Below are positions 47,075 through 61,789 of a DNA stretch of 64,000 nt, in pieces. A program made the position numbers and the translations under genes. The stretch comes from Psoroptes ovis. Its lineage: Eukaryota; Arthropoda; Arachnida; Sarcoptiformes; Psoroptidae. The stretch is from the NCBI GenBank assembly GCA_002943765.1, contig PQWQ01000002.1, forward strand, positions 3,906,001-3,970,000. Direction: 5' to 3'. Positions within the stretch are counted from its first letter, which is position 1, and each line of letters begins with the position of its first letter. A model generated the notes under the pieces. It did not search any database. It was not told the origin of the DNA and saw only the letters and a list, made by a program, of their open reading frames with translations.

Positions 47075-49221
47075 TTAATTAATCAAATTAAATAGAAAAT
47101 TTTTCGATGCAAAATTTAATAATGCTTGTGCACCATCACGCAGCATGCAATCATCATCATCTTCATCAATATCAGTGTTATTATGTTCATTGATATTTTT
47201 TAATTGAAGAGACTTTCTTTCAATATTCAATAATTTTTCTCTATCATTCACCATGGTTTCTGTTGTTGCTGTTTTTGTTAGTACATTTTTATTTATTATT
47301 GAACATAATTTATGATTATGATTATTATTATTCGATTCATCTATTGTATGTTGATTATGATTATGATTATGATGATGATGATGATGTTGATGTTGACAGT
47401 GACTATCATGACAATATTGATGGCTATTATCATTAGTCATATTATTATTGTTGTTGTATTTCATTAAGGTATTCTGTTGCTGTAAAAGGTTATTATTATG
47501 ATTATCATTATTATTATTATTATTCACCATGGTATTTTGTGCGATATGATTCTTGTTATTATGATTAAAATTATTGTTACGTATTTCAATAATACTACCA
47601 CTGGTTGCCAAGTTATTATAATTATTGTATCGATGATTACAGTTGACAATAACATTTTGTTTGTCTTTTAATAAATTATAATAATAATAATGTCGTATGG
47701 GTTGTTGTTGTTGTTGCTGCTGTTGTTTGTTGATCAAAATATGATCGTCATTCATTATTTCTGTTGCTGTCGTTGCTATTATTGTTGTTGGAATTGGCAC
47801 TGGTGCATATAATTTTGGCGATTGATTAACACTTATGATTGATATTACATTTCTCCCATCATTATTCATATGATTATAATTTTGAATATTTTGTTTATTC
47901 AAATTAAATAATGGATGATTTAAAACTAAATAATTTGAATTCATTTTGATTAAATTCAAATTATTTTTATTCAAATTATTAGTATTAATGTTAATATCCA
48001 TTTTTTGTGCATTAACAGTCACCGTTTCAGTCGTCAAATCATTTACATTATTAATCGTTTTCGTTGCATGGAATTGATGATTATTATTTGTTGTTGTTGA
48101 TAAATTAGATAATTGAATAGCTAATAATTTTCATTTAAATAAAAAACAAAATGAATAGTAATTGAAATGTTAAACAATCATGCAGAAAAAGAGCAAATGA
48201 ATAAATGAATGAATGAATAAATAAATAAATTCAATGACACCTACAATGTTTTTGATCACGACCATTTTCAAACGATTGATTTTGATTGATAATGATTGAT
48301 GGTGATGTATTCGCCATTGTTATTGATGCTGTGGTCGTTGTGGCTGCCATTGTCATTATCGTCGTCATAGCCGATGCTGTTGTCGTTGCTGTTTTTGATT
48401 TATTTTTCGATTGAATTTTTTGTTTTAAATTTTTTCTAACAATTTTTTCTTTCATAAATATTTTATTTTTGTTTTGCTTTGATCTTAGTTGTTTTTGCTG
48501 CTGTAATAATATTGATTGACGATATTCTGGAACAACATACCAATATCCACCTTTTAAATCTTGATCATTTATCGTATCGCTGTTATTATTATTATCATTA
48601 TTTAAAATATTCGAGTTATTAATCTTTTTTTTAAAACATTTACGTAGACTCAAAGTGTGTCGAATCGTATTTTTCCAGCCTGACGTATAGTTTAAAAAAT
48701 TATTCAAAAATTTATCAAAATAAAAAATTTATTCAACTTTCTGCATAAAATTTTTTCTTTTCAAGTTATATACCTGATGATGCATTCGCGAAAAATGGAT
48801 AATGGTCAATAATCCATCGATAAATATCTCTGACCATCATTGAACGTGTTGGAGATGATTCAATAGCCATAAATATCAGCATGCTATATGAATAGGGTGG
48901 CTTCTTCAACTTAGGGTTTTGTAATTTTCTATCAAGATCACATGTTTTTTTCAGCTGTCGATTATTATCATTATCATTACACTGATGTTCACGTTGTTTC
49001 ATTGAATCCTGTTGTTGTGCATAAAATTTCTTGACAAGATTAAAATCTTGTAACCAATTAAGATTAGTCAAATCATTATCATGATGATATTGATATTGAT
49101 GACGACAACATTCTTTGATTGATTTTCTTTTTAATTTATGATGACTAGTTGATATATTATTTTGATGATTATCTTGATTATTCTGATTATTATCAATGAA
49201 ATTGCATTGAAATTGATTCAT
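47075..49221 (-). CDS. Forkhead transcription factor, FOXN2/FOXN3 (CHES-1-like) type, three exons
   Basis: Exons 48774-49221, 48245-48679 and 47075-48120 join in phase 1 to give 642 residues. The forkhead domain is split by intron 1: KKPPYSYSMLIFMAIESSP, RDIYRWIIDHYPFFANASSG in exon 1, and WKNTIRHTLSLRKCFKK in exon 2. The MLIFMAIE, IYRWIIDHYPFFA and YVVPEY forms match the FOXN2/3 subgroup rather than FOXN1/4. An Asn/Asp-rich insert of about 20 residues interrupts wing 1 between KKINNS and DLKGGYWYVVPEY. The rest is low complexity with His, Gln and Asn runs. FOXN3-type factors are nuclear repressors acting in cell-cycle checkpoint and metabolic control. The donor of exon 2 was set at 48244 (GTAGGT) because it agrees with the phase of exon 3. 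Confidence 0.85.
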
Positions 49222-49829
49222 TTCAATAAAATTAAATTAATATATAACAAAATATCTAAATCATAAAAAAGAAGAGAAAATGACAAATATTTTTTTTTTA
49301 AATTTTTCTTGTAAATCTAAATAACAGCTACAATGACATTGATTTATGTTGTAAATGTAATAGATTCATGCATATGGTGGTGATAATGAATGTAATGTAA
49401 TGAACGAATAAATCTTATAAAATGACAAAAGTGATTCTCTATCAGTTGATTCAATGTTTGTGAAAGTTTTTTTTTCGAAGCAAATGATTTGAATATCATC
49501 AGAGAAAAACGAGCATAACGAAAATTATTATTATTATATTACCACGACGACCATATAATCATCATTATTACAAATTACGACAATTTTGTATTTTTTTTTT
49601 TTTTTGGATGGATTGAACTTTTTAGTTTTTCTTCTTTCATTGAATTCGATTCTACTTCCGTGGTAACACAAGTGGAAAATGATAATGAGAGATAATATTA
49701 TTATTATTAATAATGTTTGCCTGTCGATTATTGTAAATATTCAAAATAAAAACATACAATAACAGAAAAAACGACGACGATCATCAAAACAACAAACACA
49801 CATAAGAATATGTTTACTATTCATTCGGC

Positions 49830-49850
49830 GTGTGTGTGTGTGTGTGTGTG
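49830..49850. repeat. (GT)n microsatellite
   Basis: About ten GT units upstream of the forkhead gene. Confidence 0.9.
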
Positions 49851-50801
49851 TTTGCGGTGTATGTACTGTATTACACGAATTAACACGAATCTCTGAATCC
49901 TAGTCATTTTTTTGATTGGTGTGCAAACCATGGGCAACCATTACCAACAACGACCAGATAGATACGACCAGAGAAAAAAAATATAAAAATAAATTGAAAA
50001 TGAAGAATTATTAAAAACTAAAATATGTGTGTGTGTAGGTGTGCGAATGTTGACCGATGAATTTGATTAATTACTATTGAAATTTTGATAAAATATCGAA
50101 AATTCTGTTAAAATATTCTTCAATAAAAAAGAAAATGATATAAAATATGGGAAAATTACAAAAAAAGAGAGCAAAAATCAATCAATAATGATCATTGGTC
50201 AGTGAAATCGATTAAGAGCCTATAAAAATTTCAATTAGATGTAATTGTCTGAATAATTTAACAAATAAACTGCTAATCAAATGACGAATGGCTGAAATTA
50301 AAAATGAAATCATCAAGTGTCAGTTTCATATATTTATATATAGCAATATTGAATAAAGTTTATCGAGTAAATTTTACTTCATAAACCATTATTATTCATG
50401 ATTTATAATCAATATGAAAATCATCGACCATTATCAAATTTAATCATGAATATTATTTTTAGAAAATGAAACATTAATTGATTAATGATAATATGTGAAA
50501 ATATAGACTAAAGATAAATTGAAAACAAAACAATAACGTATCACTTTGACTACACGATTTAAAATTGAAATTGATATCAAATATCAATATCAATAATAAT
50601 AAAAATTTTCATAAATTTCAAATGTCATAAATAAAGCATTTTATATTATTATTTATCTTTTAATAATAATAATAATAATTTTTCTTCTTCCAAATTTTAA
50701 ATGTAATCATCATTCAAACACTGATTAGACCCGTTGACAATGGACCCGTTGATAATAATAATGAATACCAAGAAAGGCGTTCATTTAACGCCCATACACA
50801 T

Positions 50802-50822
50802 TGTGTGTGTGTGTGTGTGTGT
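50802..50822. repeat. (GT)n microsatellite
   Basis: About ten GT units in intergenic sequence, followed by a short GTAT stretch. Confidence 0.9.
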
Positions 50823-52095
50823 ATGTATGCATGTTGATCATGATTTGAATTAAATTTAGACCATTAAATTTTGTTTTGAAATTAAAATTTAAAGATAAAG
50901 GAAAGTGAAAAAGGATTTTTTGATTTATTTTGGTCATTTCGGTCGTTGTCAATAGTCGCTATACGTTGCTGTTGTCGGTAATGTTGTTGTTGTTGTAACT
51001 AGAAACCATTCAAATTATGTTTGTTGATTGTTTTGCTTTGTATCTTTGTGTGTTGACATCAAAACTTTCATCACCAAGACCACCGAAACACATGAATACA
51101 TGAAACACATGCACACACAATGACTTACCTTGTTTTTTATAATTAAAAATAAGCGAAACTAAAATTGATTCTTGTTGCTTTGTTGTGTTTGAATTATTCA
51201 TTGAAGAATTCATACACTAAGCATTGTCATACATTGTTAACACATTCATTTGTTCAAGAATAAAAACAAAATATGGTTATTTAATTGCAACAACAATATT
51301 TGACAACAAAATTTTCAAACAAAACAATCTAATATGAACAAAAGATTAATAATAAAACACTTGATTAACACTAAAAATAATAATAACAATAAAATTACCC
51401 GGATAATGTTAAATTTATTTGAATTAATTTGGATCAAAAAATACAATATAAAAAATGACGATTATGATACCATCAAAATAGACAAATTTTTTTTTTTTTG
51501 AAGAGATATGATGGCAAATTATTATATATCCTTTTCTACATGTATTGTCAACAACAACCACGATAATCATCATGTATGAAACCATAGTTTCAATCGACAA
51601 TTACCTTACAACAACAGCAACAACAAGAAATGTTGACGATAATTGCTTGTGAACATATTTAAAATAAAATTAATGTAAAACCAATGGTAACGAAAAATTT
51701 TATAAGATATAATTTTTTTTTATTATTTCATTTCATTTTCGTATAATTAAAACATAATTTTATTTACAAAAAAAGCAAAATGAGATATGAATTTGCCAAA
51801 AAAAAAAAATCAAAAATAAAATACAAATGTTGTTGTGTATCGGTGTATGTTGATGATGATATGCTGTTGCTGACATAAATTTGAAATTTGAATTGAAAAA
51901 AAAAAATTGAACAAAAAATAAATAAAATCAACAGAAAAAAGGAAAATTGCACAAATAAAAATTCAACAAAGTATTAGTAGTAAATTGATTGGATTGAAAA
52001 TATATTGTCTGAATTTGATATCAATAATTATATTCATTAATAATAATAATAATAATAATAGAAAAAAATTGTTTGAGATTCAATTGTTTTCAAGA

Positions 52096-55000
52096 TTAGG
52101 CTTGTGATTCTTTTAATTTATCATTTAAAATTTTCATCATACAATGATGATCAATTTTTCGTGTTTCATTTGGTGATTGATTAGAGGGATTAATCAAAAC
52201 ATTACGTAATGGTAATTGTTTTGGTCTATCAAGGATTTTTTTACCGGTTAATACTGTACGATGTGGTGGAATCGGTGGTGGAACATCATCATCATTATTA
52301 TTATCATCATTATTTCGGTTCGATAATGATGAATTAGAAGGTTTAACAGGCACCAATAATTTTTGTCTTGTTATTTGATTATTATTATTATTATTATCAT
52401 TTTTATGATTATTTATCGATGATGGTTGCTGTTGTAGCTGATGATTTCTTTTTGGTATTGGTATATGTCGAGTTTTATTAGAAGATTTTTGGGTGATTTT
52501 AGTATTTTTATTATTATTAGTATCATTATTATTAACATTGTTCGATGTAATCGAAAAATTCAATTTTGATTTTTTCACAATTTTTACATCATCATCATCG
52601 TCATCATTGTTGACATCATTAAGATGAGTGTTATTATCATTGTTGTTATTGATAAGAAAATTTTCTCCTGGATTGATGGTAATATTCATTATCTTATTTC
52701 CATTTTCATTATTATCATTATTTGATTGTCGTAAGTCTATTACATTTTTTATTATTGATTATTACATTAGGAAATAGATGGAAAAAATCAATAATTTTCA
52801 AATTGAAAGAAAAAAATTTTCAAAAACTCACATTGTTTATGATTCCGATGGCAGTAATTTAGATGATCATCATCGGAACGATGCTGTAGCAGTTGATGAT
52901 GATGATGATGGTGATTCAATAAAGGCGTTCGATGATGTTTAGCTATTTGTTCAGATTCTAATTCTTGTTTCGATATCCATATCCAATCATCAGAATAATC
53001 ATCGAAATTATTATTTTGATGATGACGATTCAAACACGATGCTAGATATGGTTTTATTGATTTTTCTTTTTCATTTTCATTCGCTAATATTGTTGTTGTC
53101 GTAATATTTGTGGCATTATTACTATTTCGATTACGAAATCGATTTATGATTACTGAATATATTATAATAATAATGAATGCAATGCCAATTATAATCATTA
53201 ATGATATGAAACCGAATGTGATGGAGGAAACATTATCGTTGATTACTGATGATGAAGTTGTTGTTGAATGACGCTGAAATCGTATATTATCATCATGATA
53301 TCCATTGACAGTATTGATCATTGATTTTTTATTGAAAAATGGATTCACAAATTTATTGAATTCATTAGCTTTGCCCTGATTTTTTCGAGAATTATATTAA
53401 AAAAAATTTATGGGTATGTTTCTATTTTTTAGAGATATAATTACCATTTGATTATAATGATGAATATTGCTGGCTGAATAACGACGATAATGTATGGCAT
53501 CATTTTGTAGTGAATACAATGAATCGGGTAATTCAAAATTGACATCAACATTGATATAAGATGATGACAATGGTTGTGATTTTCTTTTCTGACATGATCG
53601 TATCGAATCGATTGTCAAATGAATTGATTCATCTTGTCCAGGCATTAAAGCAATAATCCGAGGAATATCATTTATAAAAGAATTAATTTCGTTATGATTT
53701 TCTATCATGTTATTGCGTGTAACATTATCGACAATTCCTTTGAATGTATTGATTGTTAAATGATAATCATTTGGTGAGATTTCCGATAAATAAGTAGATG
53801 TATGATCAGAAAAATCGATTCGTGCCTCTAACAATGCTTCTTGATATTGTTTTGTCAATGAAGACACCATATTCGTGCGAACCAACCAAACGTTTTCATG
53901 ATTTGCCGGTTCAATTTCCATTTGAATACCGGATATCAAATAGACTTTCATATTTGTGATAGTTTCTCGCTCACTATTGACCTCAATTTGTTTTGACCCG
54001 ATTACTGCTCCAGTGATTGGTGATACAATTTCAATATTGGTTGTGCCAGTGCTGACACCTTCAACAATGTTTCCGCGAAGAATGCGTAGAATTTTTCTGT
54101 CAGAGACACGTATCATATTTTGAACAATTTTAGTTATATGAATCAAATGCCGACGATTCACTAATGATTCTTCACGGCCTGAATCATGATCACTGCTAAA
54201 ATATCGAGTGTAAACTTCTATCCTTGATTGTTGAAATTTGAGCTGACATATCTGGGCCATAGAATTGGCTACACTATATGATTCAGACCAATAGCTATCA
54301 TCATTATCATTGTTTTGATCAGCTAACATTTCATCATCAATCGGACTGAAGCGGTTCAATGTTGATGAAAAGCTATTCGAATTCATTGAACCGATGCGAA
54401 CATGACGATGTACACGCCATCCTTTGATTTGACTCAATTTATCATCCGTAAGACGAATCTCTAACGGTATTTGTGGCATCCAAACAATGAAATTTCCTTG
54501 TCCTAAATAAAAAAAAAATAGAGAATGAATTGTTCGAACATAATAGATTTGATATCAATCATACCAATGTAAGAACCATATCTTATTCGAATGGTTGCAT
54601 TTTGACTGCCACGAATTTCGCTACCATCAAGATAAACTGAAGTACATGATGATGAAACTTTGATTATTGATTCATCTAAAGATTGACAGCTACATTGGAA
54701 TGTAATATCACTAATATGACCAGCAGCTGAAACTTGATAGATACGCATGGTGCGAGAAACTTGACGTCCATTTAAAATAGCTGTGTTCAACAATTCTTTT
54801 GAATTAGTGATTGCAATTATCTCTTGCATCACATCTTTTTGTATATCGATTAATGATGTTAATTTTATGGATTCTTTTTCAAAATTTTCCTCCTGTCTAG
54901 ACTGTTGTTTTCGTTTTAGATAATGCTGTTCAAATGATGAATCCATAATAATGTTATTTGCATCACGATATGAATCCATTTGTGTTTCATACAATAATTT

Positions 55001-56228
55001 CCAAACAATTCTCGAATTCATTTCGCCAATATTTACTTGATCAGTAATTTCAATGAGCCATGCATAAACTTCTTGAGAAATATTTTCCATTAATTCATCC
55101 ATTAATGATTGACTATCGAGTGATGATGAATCACGTAAAAATGCAGTAACAGTGGCTGATGTTTGTCCGGGCCCAAGTTCAATGCTTAATTGCCATAATT
55201 TATTCGGATGTGATAATTGTGCACCAAGAATACGTAATCCTGGTTTCACTTGTACTCTAAGGCTGAATGCAGAAATAGGATATTCCGGATTGTATGTGTA
55301 CTTGACTGGAATATAGATTTTGCTATTAGGAAAGACTGCTTCTTGTGGTATTAATACAGTGACAACATTGTCATTGGTCACTTCTTCATAGCTACCGCGA
55401 AACGGTACTAAAAATACATCAGACAAATGTATTAGATTCATTGAGTTTTCAGCACTGAATAAATCGGATATCGATTCATCACTATCGGATGATGTTTGTG
55501 ATGCCAATAATGTAAGGAAATTTTGATCATTACATTGTTCACTACCGTGAACGTGTGTTATCGTATAAAATACTTTGGCAATTGATGATTTTTGTTGCTT
55601 AGCTGCAGAGATACTGCCACCATTTGTTTTAACATCTAATGGTGGCCAATATAATGCTGGTATTATTATTTCCGCTAAACATGCATTCAAATTATTATGA
55701 CTAGGTGTACATGTGCCGAATAAACGTTCACCATGAAATTCAACTATAGCAATTATCAAAAAATTAAAAATTGTTATAGAAAAAATAATAATCAATCAAA
55801 ATTTTTGAAAATGGTCGAAATAAAAATCAACACACTCACCAATAACAACAGCACATATTGTTTTCTCATTTCTATCATTATTATTAACATTAATATTATT
55901 ATTCAATAAATGAACATAATTTGTACGAAGCTCAAATAAATGACTAGCATAGAATAATACACGAAGTACTGGATGACTACGGCGAACTTCTTTGGTGACT
56001 AAATATGCATTTATCTGTTCTGATATGTTATTTTGTTGTTGTTGATTATTTTTATTATTATTATTATTATTCAATCGTTGTTTTTGTTGTAGCCGATTTT
56101 GTTGACAATCAATCGATTTAGAATTATTTCGACAAATTGAAAATGGATTAATGGTTTTTTTCACCATAAATGGGCCATATGTAGCCATTAATGTTACTGA
56201 ACTAGTCGATTCGATCAATGTAAAATGT
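52096..56228 (-). CDS. TMEM132: TMEM132-family single-pass membrane protein (detonator-like), 5' incomplete
   Basis: Five coding exons are visible: 55840-56228, 54565-55743, 53445-54502, 52832-53375 and 52096-52736. They give 1269 residues plus a partial first codon. The first begins after a TTTTTTTCACAG acceptor in a phase that needs an upstream exon. Family features in order are ATYGPFMVKKTINPF, VRRSHPVLRVLFYASHLFEL, LAEIIIPALYWPPL, the cohesin/Ig-like repeats, EITDQVNIGEMNSRIVWKL, and LSQIKGWRVHRHV. One membrane helix lies at about 53150-53235 (GFISLMIIIGIAFIIIIIYS), followed by a cytoplasmic tail with PPPIPPHR. TMEM132 proteins have a large extracellular Ig-like part and are linked to cell adhesion and the actin cytoskeleton (Drosophila detonator). 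The signal peptide exon(s) must lie beyond 56260 and were not recognised. Confidence 0.85.
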
Positions 56229-59200
56229 CTGTGAAAAAAAGAAACAATATTTGGAAACAAAAATTAATAGATTTTTTATCAGTTTATATCAGTCATTAAT
56301 CTGGTTTAAAACCAAACAACCAATCAAATATGTATCAAACAAACACACAATAACGATGATGATAATCATGAAAAAAAGAGATACTAATGAACAAATACGC
56401 AGATAGATTGAATTGTTGCAATTTCATTTCTTTAATTTCATCAGAATGAAATATTAAAATTAAATCAATTTGATAGAGACATAATGAAATTCCAGGAAAA
56501 CGAATTGAAAAAAAAAGAATAAATTCATGATTAGCCGGAAGCAATAAAAATAAGAAAAAATGGGAAGAATCAAATATTTAGAATTTGAATTGATTTAAAT
56601 ATGTATTATTTTACTCTTTTTTTTCAAATATAAAATTGAATAAAGGGAAAATGTTCCATTTTTTTTTCATATGTGGCAGACAATAATAATAAATTTTAAT
56701 ATTTTTTAAAAAACAGTCAAAAACAGTGAATTTTTTCTTTTGTTCATTCATTTTATTTGGTGAAATATTCAAATGGTTTTTATTTTTCTTTCAAAGTGAA
56801 AAACTTTTACATTTCATATTCAAATTTGCAAAAGAGAAAAAAATTGGATAATGGATAAAGGAAAAGTGAAATATTTCATTATTCTGTTTTCTCCACTATT
56901 TCTTCGAATATGACAACCGTATCGTAATAAATAAATATGTGAACATTTGAATCTCAACAAAAAAAAACATAAGCTTTTCGAAGAAATAAATAAATAAATT
57001 TCTGAAAGATGAAAGAATAAGCGGAAAAAATATGGTTTGAAAATTGCTATTGTTCACAGAATCGCGAGGAATAAAAAGAATTATTGTATATTATGTGACA
57101 AGAATTGAAAATTCATTTTAATACAATAATAATAACTTGAATAATAATACGAAGAATAATTATTATTATTATCACAGAAAAAAAATCAATGTCAAAAAGT
57201 GAGTTGATAGAAAAGTACATCAAACATCATCATCACACAGTACTTTGTTTGATGATTCGTACTACTTATTCACTTACTGTTTTTGTTTGTTTTTTTCAAA
57301 TTAATCAAGTTTAATAATTTTTAATTAATTCACTGTCAAAAAACTGTTTAGTGAAACGCAGTCAAAAGGCATTTTGTTTTTCTAGTACTGTTCAGCGTTT
57401 GTTTTCCTTTCTAATTGTATTGTCGCACCAACTTTGAACTTAAACAGTAGTTGTCACGTATCTAAATCCAAAAAGCAATGCACGATAAACATCATCATCA
57501 TATTGCTGTAATCATTTACCATTTAAGTGGAAATAAAAGGAAAAAAATTTTAGCATAAAATAAATGCATTTATTTATTTATTTATACATTGTGCACAAAT
57601 GTAAATAAGTAGATATAAGTTCTTTTTTTCATGTTCAATTCTTCAATTTTTATACAAAATAAATACATTTAGCATTTATATATTATGCATTACTGGTGTT
57701 TTCAAAGGAGACAGTAGGAAAAGAATAAGATGAAAAACTCATTTAATAAATAAATACCGGAAAATATTTTGCCTTATTTCAGTGTAATCATATAAAAAAT
57801 GATGGAATCATTTTTTGTTCCTTTCGTCGTTTTTTCTCCTCTATCATTTGGTTAAATAGGAAATGAAAAATGCCATTGGCATCGAAGCAGCGGTTAGCTT
57901 CACTGCACTGCATTTTTTTCAATTCGTTTTTTTAAGATTTGAAATCTTTTGAAATATGAATGGATTCGTTTTTTTCTGTAGAAATATTGAATATGAAATA
58001 TAGAAATGATGTGGAAAAGGTAAAATTGAGTTTTTTCTCGCTGAATCTTGCCATTCATTTAGATTTCTTTGACTCCCTATTCTTTCCGGAGAATAACCCG
58101 AATGATGAAATCTATGACAACTAAAAAACTATCATTCATCACATCGAGGTTGGGCTGATGTGATTTGAAATTAATTGAATTAAAGGGTAAAATGAAATGA
58201 TTTTGGGGAACGGAATTTCAATTGTATGCAAAATTTATGTGTGTATACCCTCAAATGACATTCTGCTTTTTATCATATTGTTTTTTCAACCATAAATCAT
58301 TGATATATTGAATGGTAATATATGGTAATATGGTTTGAAACATTACAGCACACAACGACAACAACAGAAATATCAATAATAACAACGATAATCAGAATCA
58401 GATGAAAACAAAATGACATGACAACTAATGAAATTTTATGAAATAAATAAACAAACTGGAAAAAATGGATTATCATCATCATCATATTGTTATAATTATT
58501 ATTGTTGTTCGTGTATAACAAAGCTCATTATTATTATTACTGCTATTTTATTAAATAAATGTAATGTTATTTTGCGTTATAATTTTTATATGCAAATGTA
58601 AAGTAAACAAACAAACAAATGAACAGATGAAAATCATTTATTGTTGTTGTATGACATCAATATAATCAATATTGAAAATTTCCCTAAATGAATAAATTGA
58701 ATAAATAAATGGATTAAAAATTATTCAAATTCATATTTTGTTGTTGTTGTTGCTGCTGCATGGATGAATGAACACAATAAGAATTGAGAAACAAATATTG
58801 AAAATTCATGAATAAATGAATAATAGAAAATATCAAGGAAACAAAATACGCAGAATGAATGAATGAATGAATTTTACATGATTCAATAATCATTTGTGAT
58901 CTCATTCGCTCTCTGGCTGCCTCTCTCTCCATAATGAGCAATATGATCATTGCAATTTGCATTTGTCAAATTATGGTAATTCAATACTTTTGTTATTATT
59001 ATTATTTTAATCAATTTGAAATTATTAATAATAATAATGATTATGATTATACGCACACAAACACACAGGGATATTAGCATATTTTATAGATATTCATATT
59101 ATTTCATGAATTCATAAATTTATAAATGAATGGATATCGTGAATTTTGATCATCGATGAAGCGGAAAAACAAAGCTGAAAAATTGAGAAAAAAACTAAAA

Positions 59201-59323
59201 ATACTAATCTAAAACTAAAACTAAAATAATATTTGAAATCAAGTGTCGAAAACAAATGGTGACATGTAATAAAAAAAATAGAAATTATTGAAATAATAAT
59301 AATAATAATGATCATGTAATATA

Positions 59324-59402
59324 TTGGGTTGTCAGGAAAGTTAAGACAGAATAATCCGCATGAGATCATTGTGAAAACCGCATAAACTTTTCGGACAGCC
59401 AA
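59324..59402. mobile_element. Mariner-like mini inverted-repeat element, about 79 bp
   Basis: The left end TTGGGTTGTCAGGAAAGTT and the right end AACTTTTCGGACAGCCAA are imperfect inverted repeats: read in reverse, the right end is TTGGCTGTCCGAAAAGTT. Both resemble mariner termini. Forty bases lie between them, with no coding capacity. A TA precedes the left end, but a TA does not directly abut the right end, so the target-site duplication is not clean. Confidence 0.65.
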
Positions 59403-61760
59403 AAATAAGAGTAGTAAATGTTCGTTAGTTATGTTTTATTGTTTGTGTATTATTATTTATTATTTAATACATTTTTTTCGATGTCGTTTGTTGTTGTTCA
59501 TTTAATGTGTTTTTCGTATATGAATTTTGACTCATTCCTATTCATTATATTACATTATTGATTTTCTCTTTTTCATGATTCTGGCCGTTTTTTCAGAATT
59601 CCATGTACATATATTATTCTACATATGAATGTCTTTGAAACGAAGACGACAGAAGAACCAAAAAAAAAAAATTCCAATTTTTTCATTTTAGATCAAAGAA
59701 TCGATTAATTGATTATCATTATTATTATTGGCAATCATTTGCCAATACATATATTAAATAAATAGATATATTGAATAGATAGATAGATCAATAATTTTAA
59801 TGGAAATCAATGACTATTGTTATTGTTTTGATTTTAGTCAAAAACAAAAAGCCAAAAAAAAATCAAAACAAAACAATGGAAACAAAATAGAAAAAAATAA
59901 TTAAATGTCAATAAGAAGATCACTGAAAATCAGTGATTGTTTGTGCATCTTGGGCAAAGAAATAGGCCGAAGAAATTGGGAGAAATTGAGATCAAATTCG
60001 TCTTTTTTTTTGAATTGAAATGAAATCTAACAACAAAAAAAAGAATTGAAAAGAAAATAGGAAAAATTTGAAATTTAAATCAAAATCTCATCAGAATTAT
60101 CAGAAGAATTTCGGAATCAACTCTTTCTTTCTTTCATTTGAAAGCATCTTCCTTGCTTGTCATCAAAATTTGAATAAGAATTAAGAAATAAATATATCTT
60201 TAATGATAATAATAACATAATAATAATAATAATATCAGAATAATAACAACAACGATAACAATCTTATTAAGAAACATTATTAAAATGTTATTTGATGATA
60301 TATAAATAAGAAGATTTGAACGAAAATAATGATGAAGATGATGATCCTATTATCATTATTATTATTATTATTATTTGAATTATTTGAGAATTGTAATTGT
60401 TTTGCAACTGTGTGTGAATTAAGCCGTTCATCATCATTGTTCTTTCATAATCATGTCAATATTATCATTTTTGAATTCAATTATTTTATTTCTTTATACG
60501 TTCTACGGGGTTATGCATGTTCGCCTTCGTTTCTATCTTAAAATTTGATCGATAGAAGGAGAATAAAAACGGAATTTTTCAAAAATCGAGGTCGAAGAGT
60601 GTGTGTATGCGACAAGGGAATAATTTAAAATTCATTTTCAATGGCACTACGAAGAACATTGTTCATTCATTGATTTGTGAAAATGAAAAAAATCGATTGA
60701 TTCATTCAAATAAAATAAAACTTTTCTTGAATTATACAATTGAACACAATAACACAGACAGTAACAACAAACAATTTTCCATGTCCAAATAATCATAATA
60801 ATAATAATAATAATAATTGAAGCAATCGAATTGGTTTAGTATTAAATTGAAATTTTACTTTTATACTTCTCATCACTTTTATCGTTATTTCATAGCTATT
60901 ATTATTATCATTATGATGATTATGACTATACATTAAATAGGAGCCAGGAGCCCATAAAGCATTCTCAATATCAATTCTATTTTTCGTGATTCTCATATTT
61001 CCAATGACATTTTTGTGTCTGTCTCTGCACAAGTGCAAGTTATATTCTTCAAAAAATTCTTCATACTTTTCATTATTATTTCATACACATTTATGTATAT
61101 TTAATATAAAAAAAAGAAAAAAATATAAATCCATTATCATTACCACATTTATTGAACACATTTTGAAATTTTTTTTTCATTTTTTTTTGTATGTGCAAGC
61201 AAGTATTATTAGATGTTCAATTTTATGCGAATTTTGCCATTTTCTCTCATTATTATTATCGTTGTCGTTGTTGTAATATTATTCACCATTTCATCTTTTT
61301 TCTACCCTCTTATTCTTCATCTTTTTCTTTATTCTTTTTATTCTTGTTCAAAAAAAAAACGAAAAAAATATGGATCGATTGAGTAGACATTTGAGAAATA
61401 AGAAGAAAAGAATCGAAAAAAAATAAGTACCATCAAAGTCATCATTATTGTATTTAGTGAACCATATGCAATTTGAAAATTCTTTTTTTTTTCTTCTTTC
61501 TATTTCTTCCGTTATTTGGATGCGTGATTATCTTTATCATCATCATCATCATTACAATTACAATCAAAATCATTGACAAAATTCTTTCAAATGACAAAAC
61601 AAAAAAGACATAGACATAGAAGAGGGATCAAACTAAAGGCCAAATATTTTAAATGGTGGATGGATTTTCGCTGGAAAATTTGAAGTAAAAGGAAAAACAT
61701 TATAATTGAATCGAAAAAAGCATCATCGAAAAGCAATGTGTCATCATTTTATATCTAAAT

Positions 61761-61789
61761 TGTGTGCGTATGTGTGTGTGTGTGTGTGT
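61761..61789. repeat. (GT)n microsatellite, interrupted
   Basis: GT units interrupted by GCGTA near the start. Confidence 0.85.

Larger units (their letters stand above)
49222..52095. other. Intergenic region between the forkhead gene and the TMEM132-like gene
   Basis: No exon is recognised in these 2.9 kb. It holds GT microsatellites at 49830-49850 and 50802-50822 and CAA/CAG patches near 51611-51630. The minus-strand frame at 51010-51213 has no family signature or splice partner. The forkhead promoter should lie at its left end. Confidence 0.6.

Noticed and set aside
51010..51213. 67-residue minus-strand frame between the forkhead and TMEM132-like genes
   Set aside because: No motif, and a donor-like GTAAGT inside it has no partner exon; could not be supported.
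60793..61038. Candidate N-terminal exon of the TMEM132-like gene
   Set aside because: No signal peptide and no match to the expected N-terminal domain; its donor is weak.
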